The position numbers and the translations under genes were made by a program. A model generated the notes under the pieces. The model had not been told where the DNA came from, did not search any database, and saw only the letters and a program-made list of their open reading frames with translations. A stretch of 64,000 nucleotides of DNA, taken from NCBI GenBank assembly GCA_023614405.1, contig CM042686.1, positions 465,404,740-465,468,739 on the forward strand, in the 5' to 3' direction. Shown here piece after piece: positions 1 through 12,831 of this stretch. Source of the DNA: Avena insularis (lineage: Eukaryota > Streptophyta > Magnoliopsida > Poales > Poaceae). Positions within the stretch are counted from its first letter, which is position 1. Every line of letters starts with the position of its first letter.

Positions 1-2889
1 TCCAGTATAGCTCTATAACTGATAGAAATCCTTCCAAGCTTACAAGCTAAGCCAATTCAAAGCAAAGTTCATAAAAAGCTTAGCAAAAGACATGAATTGT
101 GTATAATCAATAGATGGTGTCACAATAACCATGTCTGATAGGTAATCCATACATACAGGCTACATAGTCAAATCCTCTAAAAAATAGACTTAATCATTTT
201 CCTAAAATAACAATTGGGAATCATATTTGACATCTATACATTCTATTATCAGTAATTATCAGAGGACAACTGGATTAGATATCCAATTCCAATACTTTCA
301 TAACAAAGCATATAAACCATCATCCACCAGTATAGAAACTACTGGATCATTAGTTATGCACATGAACCAGTGATCATCATCTCTTTCAAAGAAGCTAGCA
401 GACAATTAAAGAAACCAATTCATATCATTTTCTTAGGCATTGTCCCTATAATCAAGTACATATATAGAATTACACTATCATACGGACAATACTTAGGAAA
501 CAAGTAATTCATAGTATCTGCATACCATCATAAGCAAGCTCTAGAGTAAACCACTGGAATTCATCTTAATCAATTCATCAGAATAACTAGAATAGATAGC
601 CAGCAATACTGCTTCAATACTGAAGCAATTCAATCACAACCCAATTGATATATATCAATCAGGACCAGTGAGCTAATCCCAATTTAGCTCATACCTATAG
701 TATCATCAATCCAATATAAGGCAGTAATTAAAGATTTAATTAATAGCCTACTGACAGGAACCACTGTCAACACCAAGCTCACAGCATAACGGTGCACTCT
801 ACACAACTAGAGTCAGTAGGTAATCACCTCAAATAAGCCTAGTACCAAGGGATGAACCCTAGTAGAGTGGGAAACACTAATTAGGGTTCATACGTAGCAA
901 GCACACAGAGGTCAGCAAGGCAAGACAGAGAACAAGAGGGGGAAAAGGGAAGAACTCACCCGTGGTCCTCGCTGTGGTTAGTAGAGGAAGCAGAATGACT
1001 GACGAGCATGCACACCGCGACATGAGGAGCACCGGAGGCACCACAACCCTCTCCAGGCCGCTAGCACGGCAGCCATAGCTACACGAGCAGCGAGGGCGGC
1101 ACCACAGGGCCACTAGAGCACTAGAGCAGCACCACAAGGACAACAGAGCACCGAATCACCGACGACCACTGAACCCTAGGTTTCGGGGTGGAGGCGGCAT
1201 GGTCAGGAGAGAGACCTAACAACGAATCGAGCGGGACCAGTCGGTGGAGTGTCATCGACTGTCTCGTCTCGCATCATGGTGGTGGACGGAGAGGCTAGAG
1301 GCGACCGGAATCACACGGTGACGACGGCGACACCACATCGCCACTACGAGGAGGGAGAGAGGAAAAGACGAGTACGCGTGCGAGAGGGAGAGGGGTACTA
1401 GGTCAGTATGCCAAGACGCCGAGCAGGGGCTTGACCTAGGCTGGCAATGAGTTGGGCCTAAGTTAGGCCAGTATGTGGGCCAAGCCCAATTCTAAAATCT
1501 TATTACAAAATAAATTAATATCCCAAATATTAAATGACCAAAATACCCTTGAACATAAATTACACTCTAGAAAAATATAGAAAATTCCTAAAAATATGTA
1601 TGATATATGAAAATGATCATAATAATAATATATGCCTAGGTAAAATATAACATTACTTGTTTGAGATAAATAAAATGCAAATAAATATAAACATTATTAA
1701 ATCTTAAGTGAAATTTAATAAAATAAGGAATAGTCCTAAAAATGAAGAAAAAGCTATTTTTTCATATACAAATGAATCTAATACTTTATAAAAATACAAA
1801 CTCAATTTTTTATAAATAAAACTTGAAACAAATGTTTAAGGATATATAATCCCTTGTAGAATTTTATAAAAATAAGTGTAATACTTAAAAATAAATAAAA
1901 TAATTTTTAAGAACTTGAATAATTATATTTTACTAGAAAAATACTAAATATATTATTCCAAAGGTGTTTAAGATTTTAAAGTAATAAATCCTTATCTATT
2001 TTATAAAATACCTATTTTGTAAATTCTTTAAAAGCATTTCTTAAGTAAGAAATAATCACAATTCTATATGAAATCTTAAGCCCTTTATATCTAAATACTA
2101 ATTCCAAAACCATAACTTAGATCTATAATGAAACCTAAGTGTACATTATTAATACTCCTTTAGAGTCTTAAATTAATTATAACCAATAACTTCAAATTAA
2201 CCTTTAGCATCATTCACGTATATTGGTGGTGAATGATCCCATACCTCAAGCCTTACCTAAGATGACTTTAAAGTTTAAAAGTAGTTCAACAAACCCTATA
2301 ATCAGATCACTGTATATCATAATTATCTTTAACTCTATAATCTCCTTAGCATCAATTGCTGAGCTTAGATTCATAAAGTTATACCTAATACCTATACATA
2401 TCTATCTTTGATCTGGTCGAAGAAGTTCTTGAACTCGACCACGATATAAAAATACTACATCTTAATCCAAGTTATCTTTTATAGTTAACTTTGTTCTATG
2501 ATTTAATCAACCAAAAGTACATTAACTTAACATCTTTAAAGCGATCCAAATAGCCATCAATTGTAATCTAAGAACACCACACAACTACTTAACTAGATAT
2601 AATAAGTAAATTCTTCAAAAGTTATTCTTTTTGCCACTTCAAAAGGAACACTATGCTATTTCTTTTAAGTCATAACAACTTTAAACATGAGCCTTGTAAT
2701 AATTACAAGATACCACTCAACCTAAATCCTATATTAAGATTATACTTCACCATTTATGTCTTGTATGTTAGTCTTAGAGTCTTGCAACTATATTGTTTTG
2801 TGAAGTAAACTTGAAGATAAATAAAATCTTAAGCAAATCATCTAAATCCAACTCACTTGTAATGTTGAGGAATTACTTGGGATTTTACA
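1..2889. mobile_element. Possible long-LTR retrotransposon remnant, cut by window edge
   Basis: This stretch has no credible gene. A GC-rich block (about 950-1440) is followed by a long AT-rich tail that ends near 2889 with TTGGGATTTTACA. The same arrangement, a GC-rich block, then an AT-rich tail, then a terminus of the GGGAT..ACA kind, is seen in the long LTRs at 41606-45773 and 58938-63756. This suggests, but does not prove, another long LTR. No target duplication can be tested because the left end lies outside the window. Confidence 0.25.
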
Positions 2890-4330
2890 ACATGCATCTC
2901 ATTACTTATGCATAACAACATATTGCTTCTTTAAACATTGTCCTTACCGTGCAGTGATGGTATTTTGTAGAACCCAAGGTTCAGGGTCAAGTCGAGGCAT
3001 TAGACTATAATACTTCACTATATCAAGCCAAGTTCACACTTTCTCATGTCCTTTGATTATTTTCTATCAAGTATTTGCAAACTGTTGTGTCATCACGTAC
3101 ATTTCAAAAAGGTCAGAAAACATTATTTTCATGATTAAATATGAACTAATGGTTACTGGTCCAGGGTGATCAGTTAATCTATTTAAGACCGGCAATGGAA
3201 ACCACATTGTACGGGAATATATCATCTAGGACATAACAACCAATGTCGCCAGTGATTCTAGCGCCGTATATCACGCGTTAACCATAAGATCTACAATGGC
3301 TCTAGGGAAGTCAGCTGGATCTTCTTCCTTTCACATGGACATATGACCTTATCATGAAGCTGCAGATTTCTCGTGGAGAATCCAGCACAAGGGTGGGACC
3401 CCTCAGTGCCCCGCGATATTGGTATCTAGATTATCTGTGCATAGATGTCTTGGTGGAGGTTCACCATAGCTGATGGTGGCTGCCAGGCAGAGCTGCTTAC
3501 AAAGTCTTCGAGAAGCTACCCGAACTGTACTCATGGTAAACCTTCTTGGGGGATCGTGTATTCATGCGAGATCGCGGAGAAGGGAAGTGATTGGCTTGGA
3601 TCTTAGGTTGGGCCTCAAACCAAGGAAGTTTGAATGGGGACATACTCTCGGACGTGCAACAAAGCTTAAGGTCTCTCATGGGTAAAGTAGCGCACCTCTG
3701 CAGAGTGTAAGAACTGTGACATGTTACTCCCTATTCCAGAAAGGAGCTGCGAACACTACAGGAAAGGAACTCCATGAAAGTTCTGGTAAACCTGTGAAGA
3801 CTGACGGACATAGCTTTTCAGAATAAAAGTAACCTTTGAAGAAATGTTTACGAAAACCTGCATAACCTACGACCTTTTGGTCTGTGGTTGTAGTTAGTGC
3901 ATCAAACACTCCTTTTTAGTGAACATGCTAAGTACACTCGTACTCAACCATATCTTCTTAACCCTTGCTAGATTCGGGAGCACCCAATGGTGAACTTAGG
4001 AGGTGAACTACTTGAAGAACTGAAGACATCCAACGGAGATCAACGAAGTCAACGTCTACATCTGAAGTCATAGAACTCAAGCTGAAGCATAGCATATAAA
4101 TAACCTTAGAAACCAGAACCCACTTCTGTAGAGCATTACTATAATAGCAATCACAAGTCATAGTTATATAGTAGTAGTATTTCTAGAATCCACTTTGAGT
4201 TGCTATTTCTGGTTCTCTTTTGTAAATTATAATCCTCATTATATCGAGGAAGTTCTTTGGATCTTCTGTAATGTGTTATATGTAATATAAAGTCATATTG
4301 TGGACCCGCGATGTTTCTGTTGTGCCATTC
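2890..4330. other. Unassigned non-coding sequence
   Basis: I see no gene, terminal repeat or RNA gene here. Only short accidental open frames occur, on both strands. Base composition shifts from AT-rich to mixed near 3200, so more than one old repeat fragment may be joined here. Confidence 0.4.
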
Positions 4331-4399
4331 TAAGGGATGTAATACTGGTGAACGATGTTCATTGGTGTTATGTCAACGACTATAGTATACTACATCATG

Positions 4400-4833
4400 C
4401 AGCGGTATGCCGGGTCACCGCAACATCCCATTCTCTCCTCTATCTCTCTCATTTTCCTTAGATATTTATCTATAATGTTGGAGAGAACTTTGAGGGACTT
4501 GAGTTCTCCACCTACGCACTACCGTCATGTGATGTTCGGTCCACCCCTATTTCTTCTTCCGCTGCTCGGCTGCATCGGAGCCCGGGAGACGTCGCCTACA
4601 CCGGACGTGTGTAGAACATCGGAGGCGCCACACTTGGGGCGCTCCGAGCTCGGCGCTTGGAGCGAGGAGCTGTTCATCTTCATCAACATACGCCTACCTG
4701 TGTAGGGCGTACCTCGGTCTTCAAGGTTATGAATACAGTTTTCCTCTCTGTTACTTATGTCTATATAGAATAGATCTTGGTTATTGTGTTCGTGTAGTTA
4801 GAATTTTTTTGTTTTCTGCTGGGGAACCCAACA
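4400..4833 (+). mobile_element. Copia-like LTR tail (approximate left edge)
   Basis: The right part resembles the end of BARE-type LTRs: a T-rich run, then TTTTCTGCTGGGGAACCCAACA ending at 4833, compare the LTR end at 7810-7832. A GC-rich promoter-like block (4540-4700) precedes it. What follows (4834 on) is not a clean tRNA-Met primer site. The left limit is a guess, and the link to the copia pol fragment just downstream is inference. Confidence 0.3.
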
Positions 4834-4883
4834 TTTACATGGTGCTCTGTAAGAGGAGGTATACAGGAAATAACCCCTAGATT

Positions 4884-5967
4884 TTGAAAGCCCACATGCC
4901 CCATCATATTTTCAAACTTGATAAAGCTCTTTATGCTTTGAAGCAGGCTCCCCGTGTGTTGTTCTCCCGCCTCAGTTCTAAGCTCCATGATTTGGGATTT
5001 ATTTCTTCTCAAACTGATACATCCTTGTTTTTATATCACAAGTCAGGTATCATCATTTATCTCCTCAGATGATGCCATTACAGCCTTGCTCAAGGATCTC
5101 AATGCTCATTTTGCCATCAAGGACCTTGGTGACTTGCATTTTTTCCTTAGCATTAACGTAATTTTTTCAGTGGTATTATTCTCACTCAAGAAAAATATGC
5201 CTCAGATTCACTTGCTAAAGTCAGCATGCTTGGTTGGAAATCTGCGTCAACACCTCAGTCTTCCACCGATAGGCTATCTCTTACTGAGGGGGAGCCACTT
5301 GGTCCAGAAGATAGCACCCTGTATCGCAGTATTGTTGGCGCTCTTTAGTATCTTACTTTGACATGTATAGGCTTGGCATTTGCTGTAAACAAGGTTTGCT
5401 TGTTTCTACATGCTCCCACGACGTCTCATTGGACTGCTGGTAAAAGGATCCTTAGATATGTCAGTGATACTATTACACTTGGTATTACTTCTCAGAAGTC
5501 TCCTTCTACCGTGTTGAGTGCTTTTTCAGATGTTGATTGGGCTGGATGTCTTGATGATAGACGCTCCACAGGTGGTTTTGCTATCTTTGTTGGCCCAAAT
5601 CTGGTCTTATGGAGTGCTAGAAAACAACCATCAGTCTCAAGCTCAAGTACTGAAGCAGAGTATAAGTCACTTGCAAATACTATGACATAACTTATTTGGG
5701 TTGGAGTAAAACTGGCGGAAAAAACAATGTCTCTAGTGTGACAATTTATGTGCCACCTATTTGTCTGCAAATTCAGTTTTTCATGCTCGTATCAAGCACA
5801 TCGAGATTGACTTTCATTTTGGTCGTGAAAGAGTGGTAAGCAAAAAGTTGGAGGTTAAATTTATTTCAAGCAAAGATCAAGTAGCTGGTGATTTCACTAA
5901 GGCACTTCCTGTTGCTAATCTTCATGAATTTAGACGTAATCTAAATCTTTTGCGAAGTTTAGATTAA
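4884..5967 (+). pseudogene. Copia-type pol remnant (reverse transcriptase C-terminal part and RNase H)
   Basis: Translated in shifting frames, this encodes the end of a Ty1/copia polyprotein. The RT motif [13 protein letters not shown] is read near 4917-4955, then KDLGDLHFFLSI near 5119-5155. VGALFSI follows in another frame, then [19 protein letters not shown] (about 5380-5435). RNase H gives [18 protein letters not shown] (5530-5583) and [13 protein letters not shown] (5635-5675). The last open piece (5761-5967) holds the usual end, [13 protein letters not shown]. At least three frame changes and stops break it, and everything before the RT palm (gag, protease, integrase) is missing, so it is dead. 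It ends 8 bp before a polypurine tract, which fits the 3' end of a copia element on the plus strand. Confidence 0.85.
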
Positions 5968-6053
5968 AAGGGGCTGTTAGAGTTTGTAAACAACATATAT
6001 TAGGTATACCGATACGTTGTAGTACACTGATCGGTATCCTGCTTGTACGCCAC
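5965..6053 (+). repeat. Copia polypurine tract and 3' LTR stub
   Basis: The purine run AAAAGGGGC (5966-5974) is followed by TGTTAGAG at 5975, the expected start of a copia 3' LTR. Only about 79 bp can be assigned to this LTR, up to CGCCACA at 6053, because Harbinger coding sequence is readable from 6062. Either the LTR is very short or its right part is lost. No matching 5' LTR was found upstream. Confidence 0.5.
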
Positions 6054-6061
6054 AGTGGGGG

Positions 6062-6139
6062 TTATTCCTGCCTCAAAATGTGTTGGTGATTTGTGATTTT
6101 GATATGCGCTTTATATACACATCCATTGGACAGCCAGAT
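6062..6139 (+). pseudogene. PIF/Harbinger-like transposase, left fragment
   Basis: The 26 codons from 6062 to 6139 read LFLPQNVLVICDFDMRFIYT followed by SIGQPD. The string QNVL..CDFDMRF is a hallmark around the first catalytic Asp of plant PIF/Harbinger (DDE_4) transposases. The frame runs into the CAGAT target site of the BARE-like element. It resumes in phase at 14519 (AMHDTSVLYHAM), so both parts belonged to one gene before the copia insertion. The part upstream of 6062 is missing or replaced by the copia remnant. The identification comes from family motifs I recognise; no search was run. Confidence 0.75.
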
Positions 6140-7832
6140 TGTTGGAGATATGCCCAAGAGGCAATAATAAAGTGGTTATTATTATATCTTTATGTTTATG
6201 ATAAATGTTTACATCCCATGCTATAATTGTATTAACAGGAAACATTAATACTTGTGTGTTTTGTAAACATAAAAGAGTCCCTAGTAAGCCTCTTGTTAAA
6301 CTAGCTTGTTGATTAATGGATGATCATGGTTTCCTGATCATGGGCATTGTATGTCGTTAATAACAAGATCATATCATTAGGAGAATGATGTGATGGACAC
6401 ACACCCATAGTAAGCATAGCATAAGATCAAGTCATTAAGTTCGTTTTGCTACAAGCTTTTCAAATGCATAGTAACCCAATCCTTCGACCATGAGGTTATG
6501 TTAATCACCATCACCGGATGGGTACTTTGATGACATCAAACACCGCTTTATAACTGGGTGGTTATAAAGGTGTCATTGGGTATTCTGAAAGTATGTGTTG
6601 AAGCGCATGGACCACGATTGGGATTTGTCCATCCATATGACGGATAGATATGCTCTGGGCCCTCTCGGTGGAATGTCATCTAGTTAGCTTGCAAGCATGT
6701 GACTAGGTCACAAGGGATGACATATCACGGAACGAGTAAAGAGTACTTATCAGTAACGGGGTAGAACTAGGTATGGAGATACCGACGATCAAACCTCGGA
6801 TAAGTAGAGTATCGCGTGACAAAGGGAATTGGTTTCGTATGTTAAATGGTTCTATCAATCATAAAGTCATCGTTGAGTATGTGGGAGCTGTTATGGATCT
6901 CCAGATCCCGCTAATGGTTATTGATCGGAGATGTGTCTCCATCATGTCTACATGTTCACGAACCGTAGGGTGACACACTTAAGGTTCGAAGTTGTTTTAA
7001 GTAGATATGGAATGTGCGTTGGAGACCGAATGTTTTTCGGAGTCTCGGATTTGATCCGGGACATCACGAGGAGATCCGGAATTGTCCGGAGAATAAGATT
7101 CATATATTGGGGATCATTTTCTAAGTTAGGAAATGTTCCGGAGTGTTTGTATGGAGATTCTAGAAGGTTTTGGAATGTTCTGGAAGGTTCTAGAAGATTC
7201 TTGGAGTTTGCTTGAAAACCAAGAAATTATCAAGGAGTCTTTGTGGGGCAAGACACGGATTCGTGGGGGAGGAGGATTCCTCCCCCCTCCCAATCCGCCG
7301 GCCAAGGAGGGAGGGGAGTCCTACTAGGACTCCCCCTCCCATGGCGCCTCCCTCCTTTAAATAGAGGGGAGGGGGCGCCACCCCCTAGACCTCTCCCATA
7401 ACAAACCCTAGCCGCCGCCTCTCTCCTCCTCCTTCGCTCTGCTCAGGCTTAGGCGAAGCCCTGCAGAATTCTCTACTCCACCACCACCACCACACCGTCG
7501 TGCTGTTGGGATTCCATGGAGAAGATCTACTACTACCTCCGCTGCCGAACGGGAGAGGAAGGTCTGCCGACTCCACACGTGTGACCGATCATGAAGCGCC
7601 GCCGAACGCTGGCACGGAAGGATCGTCCACACGATCTTGAGATCGGCAAGTGATCGACTACATCAACCCCGAGATCGAATCTTGTAACGCTTTCGGATCT
7701 ACGAGGGTTAGTACAGATCTATCTCGTTGCACATGTCTAATAGTTTAGATCTTGGCTTTTATCTAGATTAGATCTGGGTTTTGTTCGTTCTTGCGGTAGA
7801 AATTTTTTGTTTTCCATGCTACGAACCCATCA
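6140..7832 (+). repeat. 5' LTR of BARE-like element
   Basis: It is 1693 bp, TG...CA bounded. It differs from the 3' LTR by a few dozen substitutions and short indels (my estimate by eye, about 2%). A GC-rich promoter region precedes a TATA-like box at 7356. Short open frames inside, such as 6773-6973, occur in both LTRs and are not genes. Confidence 0.93.
7356..7363 (+). promoter_or_regulatory. TATA-like box of the 5' LTR
   Basis: TTTAAATA followed by GAGGGGAGG lies at the place expected for the LTR promoter, with a GC-rich stretch on both sides. The same box is at 14039-14046 in the 3' LTR. The assignment is by position and sequence only. Confidence 0.5.
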
Positions 7833-7833
7833 G

Positions 7834-7845
7834 TGGTATCAGAGC
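7834..7845 (+). other. Primer binding site (initiator tRNA-Met)
   Basis: TGGTATCAGAGC begins two bases after the 5' LTR end. This is the standard complement of the 3' end of initiator tRNA-Met used by plant copia elements. Confidence 0.9.
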
Positions 7846-10800
7846 CATGTCTATGCGTCGATCTGTTGCACGAGTAGAACACAATGGTTTTGTGGGCGTT
7901 GGTGCTCGTGCCGTCTTTTGCTTTGTGTACTTTGCATCTTGCGGTATGGTGGGATGAAGCGGCTCGGGCTAACCTTACATGTCATCGCACATGAGACTTG
8001 CTCCACAGTTGACGTGCAACTCATATTGCACAAGTGGCTTTGCGGGTGTCTGTCTCTCCCATCATAGTATAGATCCAATCTACACTTTACACTTGATAAC
8101 ACTTGTATCAACGTTGTGTTTCAGTTTCGTAGGTAAGATCTGTTCTTATTCGAAAGCCCCAAACCACGTAAAACATGCAAAGAAAATTAGAGGCGTCTAA
8201 CTTGTTTTTGCAGGGGGTTTGTGATGTGATATGGCCATCATGTGATTGTGATTATATTTGATGTATGCAATGATCCTTGTTGTAATATGACAACCGGCAG
8301 GAGCCTAATGGTTGTCTTTAATTCTGTTAAGACCTGCGTGTCTATTCATCTTGTAATAGCTTTATTCCAAGTAGTTGTAATAGTTGCTAGTGATGATGGA
8401 CAACCATGAAGCGGCGCCACTGACCTTGACGCAATGCTGGTGATGATGGAGATCATGTATGTGCTTTGGAGATGGAGATCAAAGGCATAAGAAGAAAGGG
8501 CCATATCATATCACACTAATTATGAATTGCCTGTGATGTTAATCCTTTATGCATCTTGTATTGCTTAGATCGCGACGGTAGCATTATAAGATGATCCCTC
8601 TCACTAAATATCAAGTAATAAAGTGTTCGTCCTTAGTAGGCACCGTTGCTAAGACTCGTCGTTTCGAAGCATCTCGTGATGATCGGGTGTGATAGATTCT
8701 ACGTGTGCATACAACGGGTGCAAGCCAGATTTGCACATGCGGATACTAAGGTTAACCTTGACGAGCCTAGCATGTACAGACATGGTCTCGAAACACGGAA
8801 TACCGAAAGGTAAAGCATGAGCATATGGATGATATGATGAACATGTTGATTGTTCGCCTTTAAAGCTACATCATCTCACGTGATGATCGGACTTGGTGTA
8901 GTGGATTAGGTTCGTGTAATCACTAAAACAACTCAAGGGATGTTGTTTTGAGTGGGAGTTCTTTTGTAATTTGGATTAGTAAAACTCAATTTATCATAAA
9001 CACAATCAAAGTGAATTTGAATAGTTTGTTGTAGTCATTGGCATCCGTTCACCACCTTACGCTTAGTTATAGTTGAGATAGTAGAACTATAGAAATTCTG
9101 GATATTTGCTTTACGAACTGGTATCGTATTGTTTTGAGTGTCAATCTAAAGTTTAAAAGTCATATTGCAAACTTTCAGCAAACTCCGTTTACTCCGTGAA
9201 GTTTAATAAACAGTATTAAATCAAGAGTAACAATTCCAGTGTTAGTATCTAATGTATCATGTTAGCCTCCATGACTCTTGATACTCAAAAGATTGTTTTT
9301 AATATCAAGTTTATCTAAGAGCTGAAAGCAATGTTTCAGAAACCATCATATGTGAAAGGTATTGCGATATCTAAAACAATGTGTTGGTTACAACATGATA
9401 GAGTATATGTCCTCATATTTGATGAGAATTTGTGAAGGTTGGAGACGCTAGTCATCCTAATCCTCCAAAAGGTTTTGGAAAAGAAACATTATACTCGCAA
9501 TTCACCTTTATAAGCTATAGCAGCTTGATCATAAAAGTTGTCATGATAAGGATGAATAGAAGATGTAAGTAAAATGTTTACTACACTAAAAGATTACTAA
9601 AGAATGGAATTTTGAAAGAATGCCAAACATTTGATGAAGGTGATCCACTTCAAAGTGCAAGTTCAAAGGTATTAGTATTTGACTATACACACTTTGTACT
9701 ATGTGTCATGTGAATGACACCACTATTGATGTTGATAGATTCTTTTAAAAGAAAAGGAATTGTTGAAAGAGAATCTATAAAATATTTGGCAGAAAAGAAA
9801 AGATTGGAGTTATCCAACTTAGGTATATAGAAGATACATGTTATGGCTATATTCCTTGGTTGTTAAACAATGTGGTTCTGCGGTATTGGATACCGAATTG
9901 GTTGGTATGAAGTGTCATACAGGACAACACAATTCATAAACTGCAATGGCCTAAGTAACTAGCAAGAGAATATGTGATGATGTTCATCGAAAACAAACAA
10001 AGGGTTGTTGTGTTGCTCGTTAACATCAAAGCTTGCCTTCAAGATTTGTTTCAATAATTGTTATTTTGATCAGGTATTATGACGACAAAAGGTTGTTCAA
10101 ATAATTATCGTATTCCATCATAGATGGATGATATACAAGTCTGGTTGGAGAAATAACGACCATAAAACTAATGCTAAAATGTCGCAAGACAAATGATTGA
10201 AAGATCACTTGCGAAGTGACATCACCGTTTAAATTATATTAGGGATACATGAAGAAACTCCATGTTGATGGATTTTTGGAGTCTTTGATTTTGATCAAAT
10301 GACGCTTGTGATACTTTCCTGGAGATAATTAAAACTCCGTTCGTAGGCCAAAAGAGGAACGGATGACTAACTGATTGGAATTTGTACATATTGATGTATA
10401 TAGTCCATTATGTGTAGTCGTAATGGATTTCAACTTCATATGCTTTCTCCGAAGATTTGAGTGAGTATATGTATATACTTACTCAATAAGGAAGAAGTAT
10501 GAAACATTTGAAAATGTTCAAAGACCTTCAAGATGAATTGGAAAATCATTGTAACAAGAAAATAAAAAGTTTATGATTAGATCATAAAGAAAAATGTTTG
10601 AGTTACAAGTTTAGCAAAACACCTAAGATTTGAGGAATCGTTCCATGGATTTGCATTTCGCAAAACACCATAGGAGTATGGAGTGTTCAAGATATGTAAT
10701 GAAACCTTGTTTGACATGGTAAGATCAAAGGTGTCATTTATAAAACTGCCATTATATTTTAAAGATTAAAGCTTTAGTGACTACCGCTTTTACACTGAAA

Positions 10801-11236
10801 AGAGCTCCATCATGATCCGTTGAAATGACACCATATAAGTCATGGTTTGGGATAAAACCCAGGTTGTCCTTTCTTAAATTTTTGGTATGCTAGGCATAAG
10901 TAAAATGTTTACAACCAAAGTAGGATGAGCATGTCTTTGTAGGTTATTTCGAATAACCATTGGGTATTCCTCCATAACACCGAAGACAAAAGTGTTTGTC
11001 GCTTAGAGTGTCGAGTTTCTTGAGAAGGAATTTTTGGTGAAAAGTTAAGTGGGAGGACAATAGAACTTTGACAAGGTTGTTGAACCTTGGCTAATATGTG
11101 CTGAGTTGCGCAGCGTAGGTAAGTGTCCCGGAGGCAGCAACAATGCTCATGGCTCACGTGCCTCAAAGGTTGTGGTCACGGAGATCTAAGTTACTATTGA
11201 ACCAAGTAGGTCGGGTAAGTAATCAAATGCCAAGAT
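7846..11236 (+). other. BARE-like internal region: leader and eroded gag/protease/integrase
   Basis: The leader (about 8400-8830) resembles the untranslated leader of Angela-type elements as I remember it. Its phrases include CGGTAGCATTATAAGATGAT, GATGATCGGGTGTGATAGA and CAACGGGTGCAAG. From about 9000 to 11236 no frame stays open for long, and I cannot place gag, protease or integrase motifs with confidence. The region is AT-rich and appears to be decayed coding sequence. Confidence 0.6.
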
Positions 11237-12830
11237 TTGAGAGTTAAATCATTGTTGTTTGACAATGATGAACCGAGTGCATGCAAAGAAGCAATGATGG
11301 GCCCTGACTTCGTTAAGTGGCTTGAAGCCATAAAGTCCGTGATAATTCCATACACGAGAAATCAAGCTTTGAATTTGAAAGACCCTCTGGAAAGGTGCAA
11401 GACCTTACAACAGATATGGATCTATAAAGAAATAGACATGGATGTTTCACATCTATGAAATAGTCAACATGTCGGAAAGAGTTTACGACAATGTTCCAGG
11501 AATTGACTATGATAAGATTTGATTTTTCATAGCGATATTTAGTCTGGACGGATTAATGTAGCAACCACTACATATATTTTGGTATATGGTAGTAGAACAA
11601 ACAAAACAAGTTCTTCTAATAGAATGGTTACCTAGGACGTGTACATGACACAATCCAAAGGGTTTTGTTAATTCAAAGGATGCTAAAAGAGTATGCAAAA
11701 CTTCAATGGTTGAAGTGAGCATCGCGGAGTTGGAATCTTCACCGTGATGAAACCGTTAAAAGGTTTAATTTCATCAGAGACGATGAAGATGCTTACATTT
11801 TTGCAAAAAAATTAAGTGGGAGCGCTAAGACATATTTATAATACATTATGTGAAAGACATATTGTTGATTAGAAATGATGTATCTTTTATTGACACAGGT
11901 TAAGAATTTCATTTCAATGAAAGACTTAGGCATAACCCAAGAATTAGGCATCAATGTCTATATGGATAGATTGAGGCGCTAATATGGTTTTGCCAAATGT
12001 ACATAGATAAGATGTTGAATGAGTTCAATATGGAAACAACAAGAAAGGTTCTTGACGCATGGAAAGGACTGAATCAAGATTCAAGTATGTTGACACGAGA
12101 TTCAAGTGTTTTGACACTTGGTGAAATCACAAGAATATTTTGATCAATCATTCTTTGAGATGTACACATCCAGATATGTCCTATGCTCTAAATGTTATGA
12201 GCATATACCAGAATGACTCATAAGATGATCATTGGACAAATAGTAGGGATATTCCTATGATCTTTGGAAGAACTAAGAATATATTATTTATATAGTGGTG
12301 ACAAATAGTTCATTGTAAATTGTTACATTGATACTAGTTTTGTCACAAATTAAGTTTATCTCAATTTAAACTATGGGTGGCACAATGTAATGGAAAGGAA
12401 GTTCCATAACGGATTTGGTTGAGTACCAAAGTTAAAACATTGTGACAAATACTACAACAAAAGGCTAAGTATATGACTGCTATTGTAGCAGCACATGAGG
12501 GCATTTGCGTCAAGTAGTTTGTTATCAAACTAGGTGTGGTTCATAGCGGGATAATACTATGAAGATACATGGTATGACAATTGTATCAACATGATTTAAT
12601 CCCAAAGAACTAAAGGTCTCACCAAAGGACCAAATTTATACAATGCCATCTCATTTGAGAATGAGTAATGCGTAAAGACGCAAGGAAATGCAAATACACA
12701 CGGACCTCGAAGTGTCAGATCCGAAGATTATGTTTACCACTAGCAACAGTGTCTATACAACACCAGAAAGCCATAGGTGTTGAATGCACAAGTTTTTAAC
12801 TAGATTATTGACTCTAGTGCAAGTGGGAGA
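11237..12830 (+). pseudogene. BARE-like pol remnant (RT/RNase H)
   Basis: The segment 11237-11458 translates to a recognisable BARE-family stretch at the start of the RT domain, with EAMMGPDFVKWLEAIKS and QIWIYKEIDMD. Further fragments appear downstream in other frames: VKNFISMKDLGITQELGI (about 11901-11955) and YALNVMSIYQND (12183-12218). These match, in order, the RT palm and the segment before RNase H. Stops and shifts occur every 50-200 bp, so no protein can be made. The purine tract AAGTGGGAGAC (12821-12831) closes the interior directly before the 3' LTR. Confidence 0.75.
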
Positions 12831-12831
12831 C

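Noticed and set aside
6773..7632. Open frames within the BARE-like LTR (repeated at 13465-14368)
   Set aside because: They lie in LTR sequence, occur in both LTRs, overlap on both strands and have no domain.
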